45,602 bases of DNA from Muribaculaceae bacterium. GTDB taxonomy: Bacteria; Bacteroidota; Bacteroidia; Bacteroidales; Muribaculaceae. Where the stretch lies: positions 35,893-81,494 of the forward strand of contig JAQVCR010000007.1 of the NCBI GenBank assembly GCA_028689665.1, read 5' to 3'. Below the pieces are notes generated by a model, which was given only the letters and a program-made list of their open reading frames with translations, was not told where the DNA came from and did not search any database. This document shows, in pieces, positions 16,892 to 24,349 of the stretch. How positions within the stretch are numbered: the first letter of the stretch is position 1; the number at the start of each line of letters is the position of its first letter. The translations under genes were made by a program, and so were the position numbers.

Positions 16892-16910
16892 CTGTAACAT
16901 AAAGATATTA

Positions 16911-16944
16911 AAAGGTCGGAGATAGTAATTCCCGACCTTTTTTT
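16911..16944 (+). terminator. Rho-independent terminator
   Basis: A 9-bp stem AAAGGTCGG/CCGACCTTT with a 12-nt loop is followed by TTTT. It lies 20 nt after the stop of the 170-aa gene. Confidence 0.88.
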
Positions 16945-16987
16945 ATAACGATTTTCCATAAAATGGCAACTATTGTAATATTTGATG

Positions 16988-16995
16988 TAAATTTG
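16988..16995 (+). promoter_or_regulatory. -7 element for the glycosyltransferase
   Basis: TAAATTTG (TAnnTTTG) lies 22 nt before the ATG at 17018; no clean -33 is seen. Confidence 0.45.
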
Positions 16996-17017
16996 TACAA
17001 TTAAAAACAGAATAATT

Positions 17018-18148
17018 ATGCGAATAGGCTATGATGCAAAACGAGCACTTTTCAATAACACAGGGCTTGGAAATTACAGCCGGCTAGTTGTAGATGTGTT
17101 GTCGGAATATTACAAAGAGAATGAATATCTTCTCTTTACCCCCCGCATCGTCGAAAACTCACGCCTTGCACCACTTCTTGAGCGCGATAATGTGTCGTTA
17201 GTTGCACCAAAAGGCTTTAATATAGCAGCGATATGGCGAAGTTATGGTATAACTCGCGATGCACAACGAGCAAATATTGATTTATTTCACGGGCTGAGCG
17301 GAGAACTTCCTCTTAATATTTTAAAATCAGGAATCCCCTCGATAGTAACTATTCACGATCTCATCTTTCATCGTTTTCCCGAATATTACAAGCCGATAGA
17401 TGTAAAAATCTATACTTACAAATTCCGTAAAGCATGCCTGAACGCCACACGAATAATAGCAATAAGTGAATGCACCAAGCGCGACATAATAAGCTACTAC
17501 GGCATCGATGAGGCTAAAATAGACGTTGTGTATCAAGGTTGCGACAAGCAATTTTCACAGCCAATAGAAGAAAGTCGCCTAAAAGAAACAGCAATTCAAA
17601 ATCAGCTGCCGGCAAAGTTTATACTCTATGTAGGCACAATAGAAGAACGAAAAAATCTCATGGTGATACTCAAAAGTATGTCGGCACTACCCAAAGATAT
17701 TCACCTCGTTGTGGTGGGACGACCCACCGCCTATATTGAAACCGTAAAGCAATTCATCAGAAATGCCGGGATTACAAGCCGAGTGCATTTCTATCACGAA
17801 GTGCCTTTTGTCGATCTCCCTGCATTCTACCGCCTAGCATCAGTATTTGTGTATCCCTCACGCTTTGAAGGGTTTGGCATACCATTACTCGAAGCCTTAA
17901 GCTCGGGTGTCCCGGCTATTGGAGCCACCGGCTCGTGCCTAGAAGAGGCAGGCGGCGAAAGCACGCTCTATATCAATCCCGACGACAGTGGAAGCCTCAC
18001 AAGTGCAATCTTGAGAATACTCAAAGACGAGAAACTTAGAGTCGAAATGATAGCAAACGGACTCGAATATGCGCAAAAATTTAACAGCCGAATCATGGCA
18101 CAAGATATAATGAAAATATATGAAAAAGTACTCAGAAATAGATCCTAA
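17018..18148 (+). CDS. GT4-family glycosyltransferase
   Basis: The 376-aa GT-B glycosyltransferase has the C-terminal nucleotide-sugar-binding region SRFEGFGIPLLEALSSGVPA (about residues 277-296), which contains the EX7E motif. The interdomain strand FILYVGTIEERKNL is also typical of mannosyl/glucosyl transferases of this family. The N terminus (MRIGYDAKRALFNNTGLGNY) resembles enzymes that build surface polysaccharides. Sugar and acceptor cannot be assigned. The 3' end overlaps the next gene by 29 nt, so the two are co-translated, although their functions have no obvious link. Confidence 0.9.
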   Translation: MRIGYDAKRALFNNTGLGNYSRLVVDVLSEYYKENEYLLFTPRIVENSRLAPLLERDNVSLVAPKGFNIAAIWRSYGITRDAQRANIDLFHGLSGELPLNILKSGIPSIVTIHDLIFHRFPEYYKPIDVKIYTYKFRKACLNATRIIAISECTKRDIISYYGIDEAKIDVVYQGCDKQFSQPIEESRLKETAIQNQLPAKFILYVGTIEERKNLMVILKSMSALPKDIHLVVVGRPTAYIETVKQFIRNAGITSRVHFYHEVPFVDLPAFYRLASVFVYPSRFEGFGIPLLEALSSGVPAIGATGSCLEEAGGESTLYINPDDSGSLTSAILRILKDEKLRVEMIANGLEYAQKFNSRIMAQDIMKIYEKVLRNRS

Positions 18149-18602
18149 CGCATTAGTAGATCGAGGCGTAGAATTATTTATGCAAGGCTTTAACTGCTCC
18201 CAGTCGGTTGTCGGAGCATTTGCCCACTTATATAGTATACCTTTCGACACAGCAATGCGAATATCGGCATCGTTTGGTGGAGGACTCGGACGCATGCGCC
18301 TCACCTGTGGAGCAGCAAGCGGAATGTGCTTGCTCGCAGGCCTCGAAACCGGCTGCACCAACCCCTCAGACAACAAGGGAAAAGGAGCAAATTATGCAGT
18401 TGTACAACAACTCCTTTCAAAATTTAAAGAATGTAACGGCTCTATTACATGCAGCGAATTGCTAGGACTAAAAAAAGACGTAAAAGAGACTCCCGATCCC
18501 TCCGACCGCAATGCACAATATTATGCAAGCCGCCCATGCGCAAAGATGGTAGCAACAGCATGCAAGATATATGCCGACTATCTACTTTCGATAACAGAGT
18601 AA
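18120..18602 (+). CDS. C_GCAxxG_C_C family cysteine-rich protein
   Basis: The 160-aa protein has the signature that names this family: FNCSQSV (C about 26), LTCGAASGMC (about 61-70), GCTNPS, ITCSEL and RPCAKMV. The spaced cysteines suggest a metal- or redox-active small protein. No function has been shown to my knowledge. It starts within the end of the glycosyltransferase gene in another frame. Confidence 0.9.
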   Translation: MKKYSEIDPNALVDRGVELFMQGFNCSQSVVGAFAHLYSIPFDTAMRISASFGGGLGRMRLTCGAASGMCLLAGLETGCTNPSDNKGKGANYAVVQQLLSKFKECNGSITCSELLGLKKDVKETPDPSDRNAQYYASRPCAKMVATACKIYADYLLSITE

Positions 18603-18658
18603 AACTAAAACGAGAATAAATTCTCAACAATTAGAGACGCAAATTCGTTTCCATGTCG

Positions 18659-18666
18659 TATCTTTG
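18659..18666 (+). promoter_or_regulatory. -7 element for the RluA-type gene
   Basis: TATCTTTG lies 17 nt before the ATG at 18684; no clear TTTG at -33. Confidence 0.5.
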
Positions 18667-18683
18667 CATAATATATTAGTAAT

Positions 18684-19595
18684 ATGGTTAATAACAATCA
18701 AAATAAACGCCCGGCACGTCCCGATAACATAAAGACGTGGACAGTGAAAGAAGACAGCACAACACTGCTCGAATATATGTACGGAATATTATCCGACCAC
18801 ACAAAGAGCAAAGTAAAGTCGATGCTGAAACATAATCAATTTGCAGTAAACTCAATGCCTACATCGCAATTCGATTTACCACTTCAACAAGGCGATAAAG
18901 TATCGGTAAACTTTGATAAATCGTTTAAAGTGTTCACAAACCCTCGCGTTCGCCTAGTGTATGAAGACGAGCATATCTTGGTAATAAATAAAGGCTACGG
19001 AGTATTGTCGATGGGAACCGACAAAGTGAAAGACGGCACAGCATACAGTATAATGCGAGAATATGTAAAATATTCTAATCCACAAGCCAAAGTATTCATT
19101 GTGCATCGTCTTGACCGCGACACATCGGGGCTTATGATGATAGCCAAGACAATGGAGGCAAAAGACGGAATGCAACACAATTGGAACAACATGGTACTAA
19201 ACCGCAAGTATGTTGCAGTTGTAGAAGGAGTGGTAGAGCAAGAAAACGGAACAATAAAAAGCTACCTAGCCGAAAACTCACAATTTGAAGTCTATTCGAC
19301 ACAAGATCCATCGGCAGGACAGCTGGCAGTAACACGCTACAAGAAGCTAAAGACAAATAATGGATATTCATTGCTCGAATTAGAGCTCGATACCGGGCGA
19401 AAAAATCAAATTCGCGTACACATGAAAGATTTAGAACACCCAATTGTCGGAGATAGAAAATACGGAGCAAAGAACAGCCCAATCAATCGCTTGGCACTTC
19501 ATGCGCAGACCCTAAGATTTGTTCACCCAATCACCCAACGAGAGATGAACTTTGAGACCCCCATCCCCGCAAAATTCATGGCACTAATAAAATAA
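18684..19595 (+). CDS. RluA-family pseudouridine synthase
   Basis: The 303-aa protein isomerises uridine to pseudouridine in rRNA or tRNA. An S4-like RNA-binding region lies at the N terminus (KSKVKSMLKHNQFAVN...GDKVSV, about 36-75). The catalytic motif is VHRLDRDTSGLMMIAKT (Asp near residue 139), followed by GRKNQIRVHMKDLEHPIVGD. The target site cannot be told from sequence. It ends at a strong terminator. Confidence 0.93.
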   Translation: MVNNNQNKRPARPDNIKTWTVKEDSTTLLEYMYGILSDHTKSKVKSMLKHNQFAVNSMPTSQFDLPLQQGDKVSVNFDKSFKVFTNPRVRLVYEDEHILVINKGYGVLSMGTDKVKDGTAYSIMREYVKYSNPQAKVFIVHRLDRDTSGLMMIAKTMEAKDGMQHNWNNMVLNRKYVAVVEGVVEQENGTIKSYLAENSQFEVYSTQDPSAGQLAVTRYKKLKTNNGYSLLELELDTGRKNQIRVHMKDLEHPIVGDRKYGAKNSPINRLALHAQTLRFVHPITQREMNFETPIPAKFMALIK

Positions 19596-19615
19596 CCCCA
19601 AGACAACATAAAAAT

Positions 19616-19653
19616 AAAGCATCTGTGAAGCGATATATCACAGATGCTTTTTT
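19616..19653 (+). terminator. Rho-independent terminator of the RluA-type gene
   Basis: A perfect 13-bp stem AAAGCATCTGTGA/TCACAGATGCTTT with a 9-nt loop is followed by a T-run; 20 nt past the stop. Confidence 0.9.
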
Positions 19654-19684
19654 ATTTGTTGTATAATGTGGAATATTTGGAGGG

Positions 19685-19717
19685 AAAAAAAGCAGTTACA
19701 AAATTTGTAACTGCTTT
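19685..19717 (-). terminator. terminator of tRNA-Met
   Basis: The inverted repeat GCAGTTACA/TGTAACTGC (19692-19714, loop about 5 nt) is followed on the minus strand by a run of T (seen as AAAAAAA at 19685-19691). It lies directly downstream of the minus-strand tRNA. Confidence 0.8.
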
Positions 19718-19718
19718 G

Positions 19719-19792
19719 TGGTCCCACTTGGGCTTGAACCAAGGACCCCCTGATTATGAGTCAGATGCTCTAACCAACTGAGCTATGGGACC
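19719..19792 (-). tRNA. tRNA-Met (CAT)
   Basis: On the minus strand the acceptor stem GGTCCCA pairs with TGGGACC and the discriminator is A. The D-arm (AGCTCAGTTGGTTAGAGC), the anticodon loop CTCATAA with anticodon CAT, and the T-arm GGTTCAAGCC are all present. The sequence resembles elongator tRNA-Met. A CAT anticodon modified to lysidine would make it tRNA-Ile2, which I consider less likely. CCA is not encoded. Confidence 0.9.
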
Positions 19793-20012
19793 TGCTTTGT
19801 TTCATTAAGCGAGTGCAAATTTAATATGTATTTTTCATATATGCAATAGTTTTGGGGTCTCCGGGCTAAAATTTTAAGGAAAATTTAAGAGATTATTAGA
19901 TTTGATACTTCAAATAAGCTAATTGATGCTTCAAAAAAGCTGGTTTGTGTCAAAAAAATGGAGTATTAATAAAAAATAGGTGATAATTATTTCAGAAGTT
20001 TTATTAAAATAG

Positions 20013-20020
20013 TATCTTTG
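20013..20020 (+). promoter_or_regulatory. -7 element for tRNA-Pro
   Basis: TATCTTTG lies 11 nt before the mature tRNA 5' end. Confidence 0.5.
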
Positions 20021-20031
20021 CAATGTTTTTG

Positions 20032-20104
20032 CGGGGTGTAGCGCAGTTGGTAGCGTGCCACGTTCGGGACGTGGAGGCCGCTGGTTCGAGTCCAGTTACC
20101 CCGA
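20032..20104 (+). tRNA. tRNA-Pro (CGG)
   Basis: Acceptor CGGGGTG pairs with TACCCCG (one G-T), discriminator A. The anticodon stem CCACG/CGTGG encloses TTCGGGA with anticodon CGG, and the T-arm is GGTTCGAGTCC. It reads the CCG proline codon. CCA is not encoded. Confidence 0.93.
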
Positions 20105-20174
20105 CAAGTGTTTTTAGCATTATTCTATGGCTTTGCACATTGATCTTTTGATTCTATGATATTCACAGCATTTG

Positions 20175-20201
20175 AGCCAATTAAGTGGCTTTTTATCTTT
20201 T
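20175..20201 (+). terminator. probable terminator after tRNA-Pro
   Basis: A short stem AGCCA/TGGCT with a 6-nt loop is followed by TTTTATCTTTT, 70 nt past the tRNA. The remainder of 20105-20326 shows no gene. Confidence 0.5.
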
Positions 20202-20326
20202 CCTCAAATAAAAGGGGCTAATAAATTGAATTTTTTTGTATCGAGATTAATTTTTATCAAGAAGCATCAGGTTAGCGCCTTGCCGGTAAATAATCAACCA
20301 TGAAAGTGGCATAATAATAACGAAAA

Positions 20327-21751
20327 ATGGTGTTTTGTCAGCGCAATAAAAGTTTTATTTATAGTGAAGGCATTCTGTTTATTGTAATCGCTTTGTTATC
20401 TATCTATCTTTTATCATTTAGAGCGATAGGTTTATTGTGTGGTTATGTAATTGGTTATTTATTGTGTCGATATATTTATAACTCGTCGAAATGTTGTCAT
20501 ATTCTCGGGAAATATACGCTTTTGGGAGTGGCTGTGATTTTGGCGTTGGGGATAAGTGTGAATTTATGGTATTTTACCGAATTTTCCGGAGGTAGTGTGA
20601 GTGAGCCGGTACTAAATAATTTAGATTCTTCGCGGTTTTTTATTTGTGCAAAAGAGATTTACATGGGCGAGCCGATAAGTGTGAATGTGCCATATCTGGG
20701 CTATCCTTTTATTGTCGCCATGCTGTGGAAGCTCACCGGTGTAACTATTGTAGTGCCGTTGCTTATTAATTATTTTTTCACGTTGCTCTCTGTAGTGCTT
20801 ACTTCTTTTATAGCGATAAGGATTATTTCGGGGCGTGTATCTGCCACCGAATTGAACCGATTAGGTGCAGTAGCGATGTTGCTTGTGGGAGTATGCTCGT
20901 TCTATTTAGGTTGTGGAACGGTGGTGTTAAAAGAGCCGAGTATATATCTAGGTTCGGCGTTGGCAATATATATTATTTCCGGGCTGGCTGAGCGTAAGGC
21001 TCAGAGTAGAGAGCGGCAAAATCGAGAAATTCTTCTTTTTGTGTTTGCGGTGGTTTTACTAGCATTTAATCGTCTAATGATTTTGCCACTATTTATATTA
21101 GGCACGTTGATTTTCGCCAGCAAGACAAACTTAAGGCAAGTAGCCATAATGTGTATTTTGGCATCGGTGATAATGTGTCTAGGCACAGTTTTCTCTTTGC
21201 GCGAGATGTCGGAACACATGTCGGTATATGCCTCAGATAATCTAGCTGTGAGTAATTATATCCCCGACCGGCAGCATGATTATAATAGAATAGTAGAAGG
21301 CTACTTTGAATTTCCTCAATGGAAGAAAATTTTGTTTTTACCCATTACAGCCACTGTGCAATATTTCATACCATTTGCGTGGACAGCGCTGCAAGATGTT
21401 GAATATGGTCCGACACAAGTGTATAGCCATTTTGGTTTTGGCTGGTATTTTGTAGGAGGTTTAATTTTGTTTTATCTATTTTTCTCAAAGTATTTTAAAT
21501 ACGATTCTACAATTCTCAAATGGATAATATTTGCGACGATATCTTATATTGTTCCGGCTTTTCTGTTTGCCGGGAGCGTTTCGCGATATTGGTTGCCTTA
21601 TTTGCCTCTTTATGTGGTTTTTGGGGCAAATGTGATATTAGGATTGAAGAATGCCGATTGCCGGCGCGCCTTTAAATGGTGGGCAATTTTCTATTTATTA
21701 CTTGTAGTGATAATATTAATAATCGGCTATCGGTTGATGCTAAACGATTGA
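20327..21751 (+). CDS. polytopic membrane protein, probably a GT-C type glycosyltransferase or polymerase
   Basis: The 474-aa protein has about eleven to twelve hydrophobic helices along its length. A loop after the third helix contains LDSSRFFICAKEIYMGE and then PYLGYPFIVAMLWKLTG, which resembles the first large loop (acidic residue plus Arg/Tyr) of lipid-linked-sugar glycosyltransferases of the PMT/ArnT type. Similarity is weak, so the call is by architecture and neighbours: it is convergent, 4 nt apart, with a glycosyltransferase gene. A polysaccharide polymerase is an alternative. Confidence 0.6.
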   Translation: MVFCQRNKSFIYSEGILFIVIALLSIYLLSFRAIGLLCGYVIGYLLCRYIYNSSKCCHILGKYTLLGVAVILALGISVNLWYFTEFSGGSVSEPVLNNLDSSRFFICAKEIYMGEPISVNVPYLGYPFIVAMLWKLTGVTIVVPLLINYFFTLLSVVLTSFIAIRIISGRVSATELNRLGAVAMLLVGVCSFYLGCGTVVLKEPSIYLGSALAIYIISGLAERKAQSRERQNREILLFVFAVVLLAFNRLMILPLFILGTLIFASKTNLRQVAIMCILASVIMCLGTVFSLREMSEHMSVYASDNLAVSNYIPDRQHDYNRIVEGYFEFPQWKKILFLPITATVQYFIPFAWTALQDVEYGPTQVYSHFGFGWYFVGGLILFYLFFSKYFKYDSTILKWIIFATISYIVPAFLFAGSVSRYWLPYLPLYVVFGANVILGLKNADCRRAFKWWAIFYLLLVVIILIIGYRLMLND

Positions 21752-21755
21752 TTTA

Positions 21756-22946
21756 TTAGCGATTACTCAAAAGTTCGTTGTAAAGTTCTATGTATTTTTC
21801 AAATTGATTATCTTTGTTGTAGTGCGTTTCGGCATATTTGCGACATACTTTAGAATAGTGCGATTTGCCAACACGTTCAATCTCGTTTATTGCATCTACA
21901 GCCCCCTGAATATCACCCTGTCTGATAATAAAGCCCGTCGATGGCGTTATGGCTTCGGGACAGCCTCCAGTGCGATAAGTTATTACCGGAGTTCCACAAG
22001 CGAGGGCTTCTATGTTTGTAGAAGGGAAATTATCCTCGTAAGTGAAATTAATATAAGCTTTAGCCGAGCTGTATAGCGAGGCAAGCTCATGCACCGATTC
22101 GGTGTGTTCTATCCCCGCAATACCTGCAGGTAAATCTTTGATTTGTGGTTTAGACAGCCCCACCAGCACTATTTTGTATCGATTTCCAAGTATTTCAGCC
22201 AGCTTAATGAAGTCGTGAAGACCTTTACGATAGTCCCACACATTAGCCACCCCAAGAATGATATTCTCATCATTTCCATCAGTGCAAGGCGCAAACGAAG
22301 ATATATTTATACCATTATGAATGACTTTAATTTTCTTATTTTTGAGGAAAGATTCGCCAACATAGCCGGCGAGCCAGTTAGAGACAGGCACCAAGCAAAG
22401 ATTATTATTTGATGTAAAATATAATTTTTTCAGTTTGAAATTTTCGAGAGAATTATCAGCAAAAGCCTTTGGGTAATAATTATCCACCTTGCAATGGTAG
22501 CACGAATTTTTCCACTTGTAGCAATTAATACTCTCAAAGAAAGCGCAATGTCCGGTGAAAGGCCAGCAGTCGTGTAGAGTCCACACGATAGGAATATCGG
22601 TGCTGTTAAGGTATTCAAATAGTAATTTATAGTTTATGTAATAGCCGTGAATATTGTGAAGATGAATAATATCGGGCTTAATTTCTTTAATTTTCTGGAT
22701 TAAATTTTGTGTAGGGCGCGTCGAAGCTAGTCCGTGTCGGTCGGTCAATCTAGTGTAAAGAGCGTGCAAAATCACATCGAGCCAGCCTCCGATTTTAAAC
22801 AGAACAGATTTGCTTGGGTTAGCGATTCTGCCATAAGCAATATAGCTCTGCCAACCCTTACGCCTAGCTACAATACCGATGTCTTCGGCTATTTTTCCGT
22901 GACTTCCGCTATTGGCATATACATTTATTTGAAATAGTTTTGGCAT
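21756..22946 (-). CDS. GT4-family glycosyltransferase
   Basis: The 396-aa GT-B protein has HLHNIHGYYINYKLLFEYL and WTLHDCWPFTGHCAF in the N-terminal half, IKVIHNGINISSF at the domain joint, and the C-terminal donor-binding region NFPSTNIEALACGTPVITY (about 324-342) with TGGCPEAI. These features match WcaL-like capsule/exopolysaccharide glycosyltransferases. A cysteine cluster in NCYKWKNSCYHCK is also typical of that subgroup. Acceptor and sugar are unknown. Confidence 0.88.
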   Translation of the reverse strand: MPKLFQINVYANSGSHGKIAEDIGIVARRKGWQSYIAYGRIANPSKSVLFKIGGWLDVILHALYTRLTDRHGLASTRPTQNLIQKIKEIKPDIIHLHNIHGYYINYKLLFEYLNSTDIPIVWTLHDCWPFTGHCAFFESINCYKWKNSCYHCKVDNYYPKAFADNSLENFKLKKLYFTSNNNLCLVPVSNWLAGYVGESFLKNKKIKVIHNGINISSFAPCTDGNDENIILGVANVWDYRKGLHDFIKLAEILGNRYKIVLVGLSKPQIKDLPAGIAGIEHTESVHELASLYSSAKAYINFTYEDNFPSTNIEALACGTPVITYRTGGCPEAITPSTGFIIRQGDIQGAVDAINEIERVGKSHYSKVCRKYAETHYNKDNQFEKYIELYNELLSNR

Positions 22947-22978
22947 TAAAAATGGATTATTGTCAATGTAACATTAAT

Positions 22979-22986
22979 CAAAGGTA
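22979..22986 (-). promoter_or_regulatory. -7 element for the minus-strand glycosyltransferase
   Basis: Minus strand TACCTTTG, 32 nt before the ATG at 22946. The nearest TTTG-like -33 is 23 nt away, longer than usual. Confidence 0.45.
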
Positions 22987-23280
22987 CAAATAAAGAGTAA
23001 ATTTAAGTTCAAAAATTAATAAATAACGCAAGTAAGATATAGAAATCATTTAGAATTGTTAGTCAAGAGTTTCTATTACCTCCGAAAGAACCCATGCAAA
23101 CGATGGTAAGTTAATTGCGAAAAATCAGATTAACTATGTAAGTACTTATCTTTTAGCAGTAAAATCAATTACTATATGATAAATGATAATATATTATCGC
23201 TTATAGGAAAAACACCGACCACAAATGCCATCGAGAAAATGGAATATTACATTTTGCTATAGCTTTGATAGGCTGTGGGC

Positions 23281-23311
23281 TTTGAAATGTCGGAGATATA
23301 ATCTATTTTTG
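23281..23311 (+). promoter_or_regulatory. promoter of the MptE-like gene
   Basis: TTTG at 23281-23284, 19-nt spacer, TATTTTTG at 23304-23311: a full match to the Bacteroidota consensus. The ATG is 19 nt beyond. Confidence 0.7.
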
Positions 23312-23330
23312 TGGAAATAAATACTTTATA

Positions 23331-24194
23331 ATGAGTAATACCACCGACAAAATATCTGCATTTGCTACCGACTTTGCCTCTTCGCTGGCAAGTTGCTTTA
23401 AAATATTGCTACTCTCGAAGTGGAATGTGAAAACTCCAATAGTGGCAACGTCTGAAGAATTGGTGATTCTTGGAAATGGACCATCGCTAAATGATACCAT
23501 TGCAAAGTCGTCAGATTTTCTGGAATCTCGCCGACTAATGGCGGTGAATTTCGCCGGAGTTACCGAGCTTTTTCTGACACTTCGCCCCGAATATTATGTT
23601 CTAGCCGACCCCCATTTTTTTAATGCTATCGAGCAACCAAACGTGGCAAAATTGTGGAGCGTGCTATCGAAAGCTGTCGATTGGAATATGACACTGTTTC
23701 TGCCGGCATCGCTGTCGACAAAAAACAGTTGTTATCAGAGTGTCGTGGCAAATTCAAATATTACTATCATAAGATATAATCTTACGCCGGTAGAAGGCTT
23801 TAAATACTTAGAACGATTTGCTTTTGCTTGCGGACTCGGTATGCCTCGCCCACGCAATGTGCTAATTCCATCGCTTATGTTAGCCCTGAGAATGCACTAT
23901 AAGACAATTTATGTAGCCGGAGCCGACCATTCGTGGACAAAGACTCTCTCGGTAGACGATCAAAATCATGTAGTGTCGATACAGCCACATTTCTATAAAG
24001 AGAATGAGAAAGAGCGCAAGCGAGTAGACACTGAATATATGAAATATCCGCTGTATAAGATAATGCACAGCTTCTATGTTGCGTTTAAGTCGTATTTTAT
24101 TATCGAAGACTTTGCACGCTCGGTAAAAGCCAAGATATGGAACATTACACCCAGTAGTTTCATCGATGCCTTCGAGCGTAAAAACATTCTCTAG
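23331..24194 (+). CDS. MptE/DUF115-like or sialyltransferase-like Rossmann protein
   Basis: The 287-aa protein carries ELVILGNGPSLNDTI (about residues 43-57). The GNGPSL motif is shared by DUF115/MptE-like proteins and bacterial CST-type sialyltransferases. Also visible are RPEYYVLADPHFF and the second conserved segment TIYVAGADHSWTKTL (about 199-213). Such proteins often sit in surface-glycan loci, consistent with the two glycan genes upstream. No signal peptide is seen. Whether it is a sugar transferase is inference. Confidence 0.65.
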   Translation: MSNTTDKISAFATDFASSLASCFKILLLSKWNVKTPIVATSEELVILGNGPSLNDTIAKSSDFLESRRLMAVNFAGVTELFLTLRPEYYVLADPHFFNAIEQPNVAKLWSVLSKAVDWNMTLFLPASLSTKNSCYQSVVANSNITIIRYNLTPVEGFKYLERFAFACGLGMPRPRNVLIPSLMLALRMHYKTIYVAGADHSWTKTLSVDDQNHVVSIQPHFYKENEKERKRVDTEYMKYPLYKIMHSFYVAFKSYFIIEDFARSVKAKIWNITPSSFIDAFERKNIL

Positions 24195-24210
24195 CACTTT
24201 TTTTGTAGCA

Positions 24211-24325
24211 TTCGGTTTTGTGTTCTCCGCTCATTTGCATTATCTTTGGATAAGATAAGCTGCACTCGGGATAACAAAAACAAGTAAACTTGTTTTGTGT
24301 TCTCCGCTCATTTGCATTATCTTTG
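24211..24325 (+). repeat. 77-bp tandem hairpin-promoter repeat upstream of mutS
   Basis: TTCTCCGCTCATTTGCATTA starts at 24223 and again at 24300 (77-bp period). Between them lie GATAAGATAAGCTGCACTCG, GGATAAC and a perfect hairpin AAAACAAGTAAACTTGTTTT. Both copies carry complete promoters: TTTG (24217 and 24294), a 20-nt spacer, then TATCTTTG (24241 and 24318). The unit is the same as those upstream of ybeY and the AspT-type gene. Confidence 0.9.
24294..24325 (+). promoter_or_regulatory. mutS promoter
   Basis: TTTG (24294-24297), 20-nt spacer, TATCTTTG (24318-24325): exact Bacteroidota consensus. An identical upstream copy sits 77 bp earlier. Confidence 0.75.
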
Positions 24326-24349
24326 TTACTTGAATTAAAAAAAAATATC

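Larger units (their letters stand above)
22947..23330. other. intergenic region between divergent glycan genes
   Basis: 384 nt with no gene visible. It holds the -7 box of the minus-strand glycosyltransferase (TACCTTTG, 22979-22986) and the + strand promoter at 23281-23311. The middle section shows neither repeats nor RNA structure that I can recognise. Confidence 0.5.

Noticed and set aside
24290-24349. Longer mutS starting at ATG 24290
   Set aside because: That start lies upstream of the promoter -7 box at 24318-24325, and the extra residues do not resemble MutS N termini.
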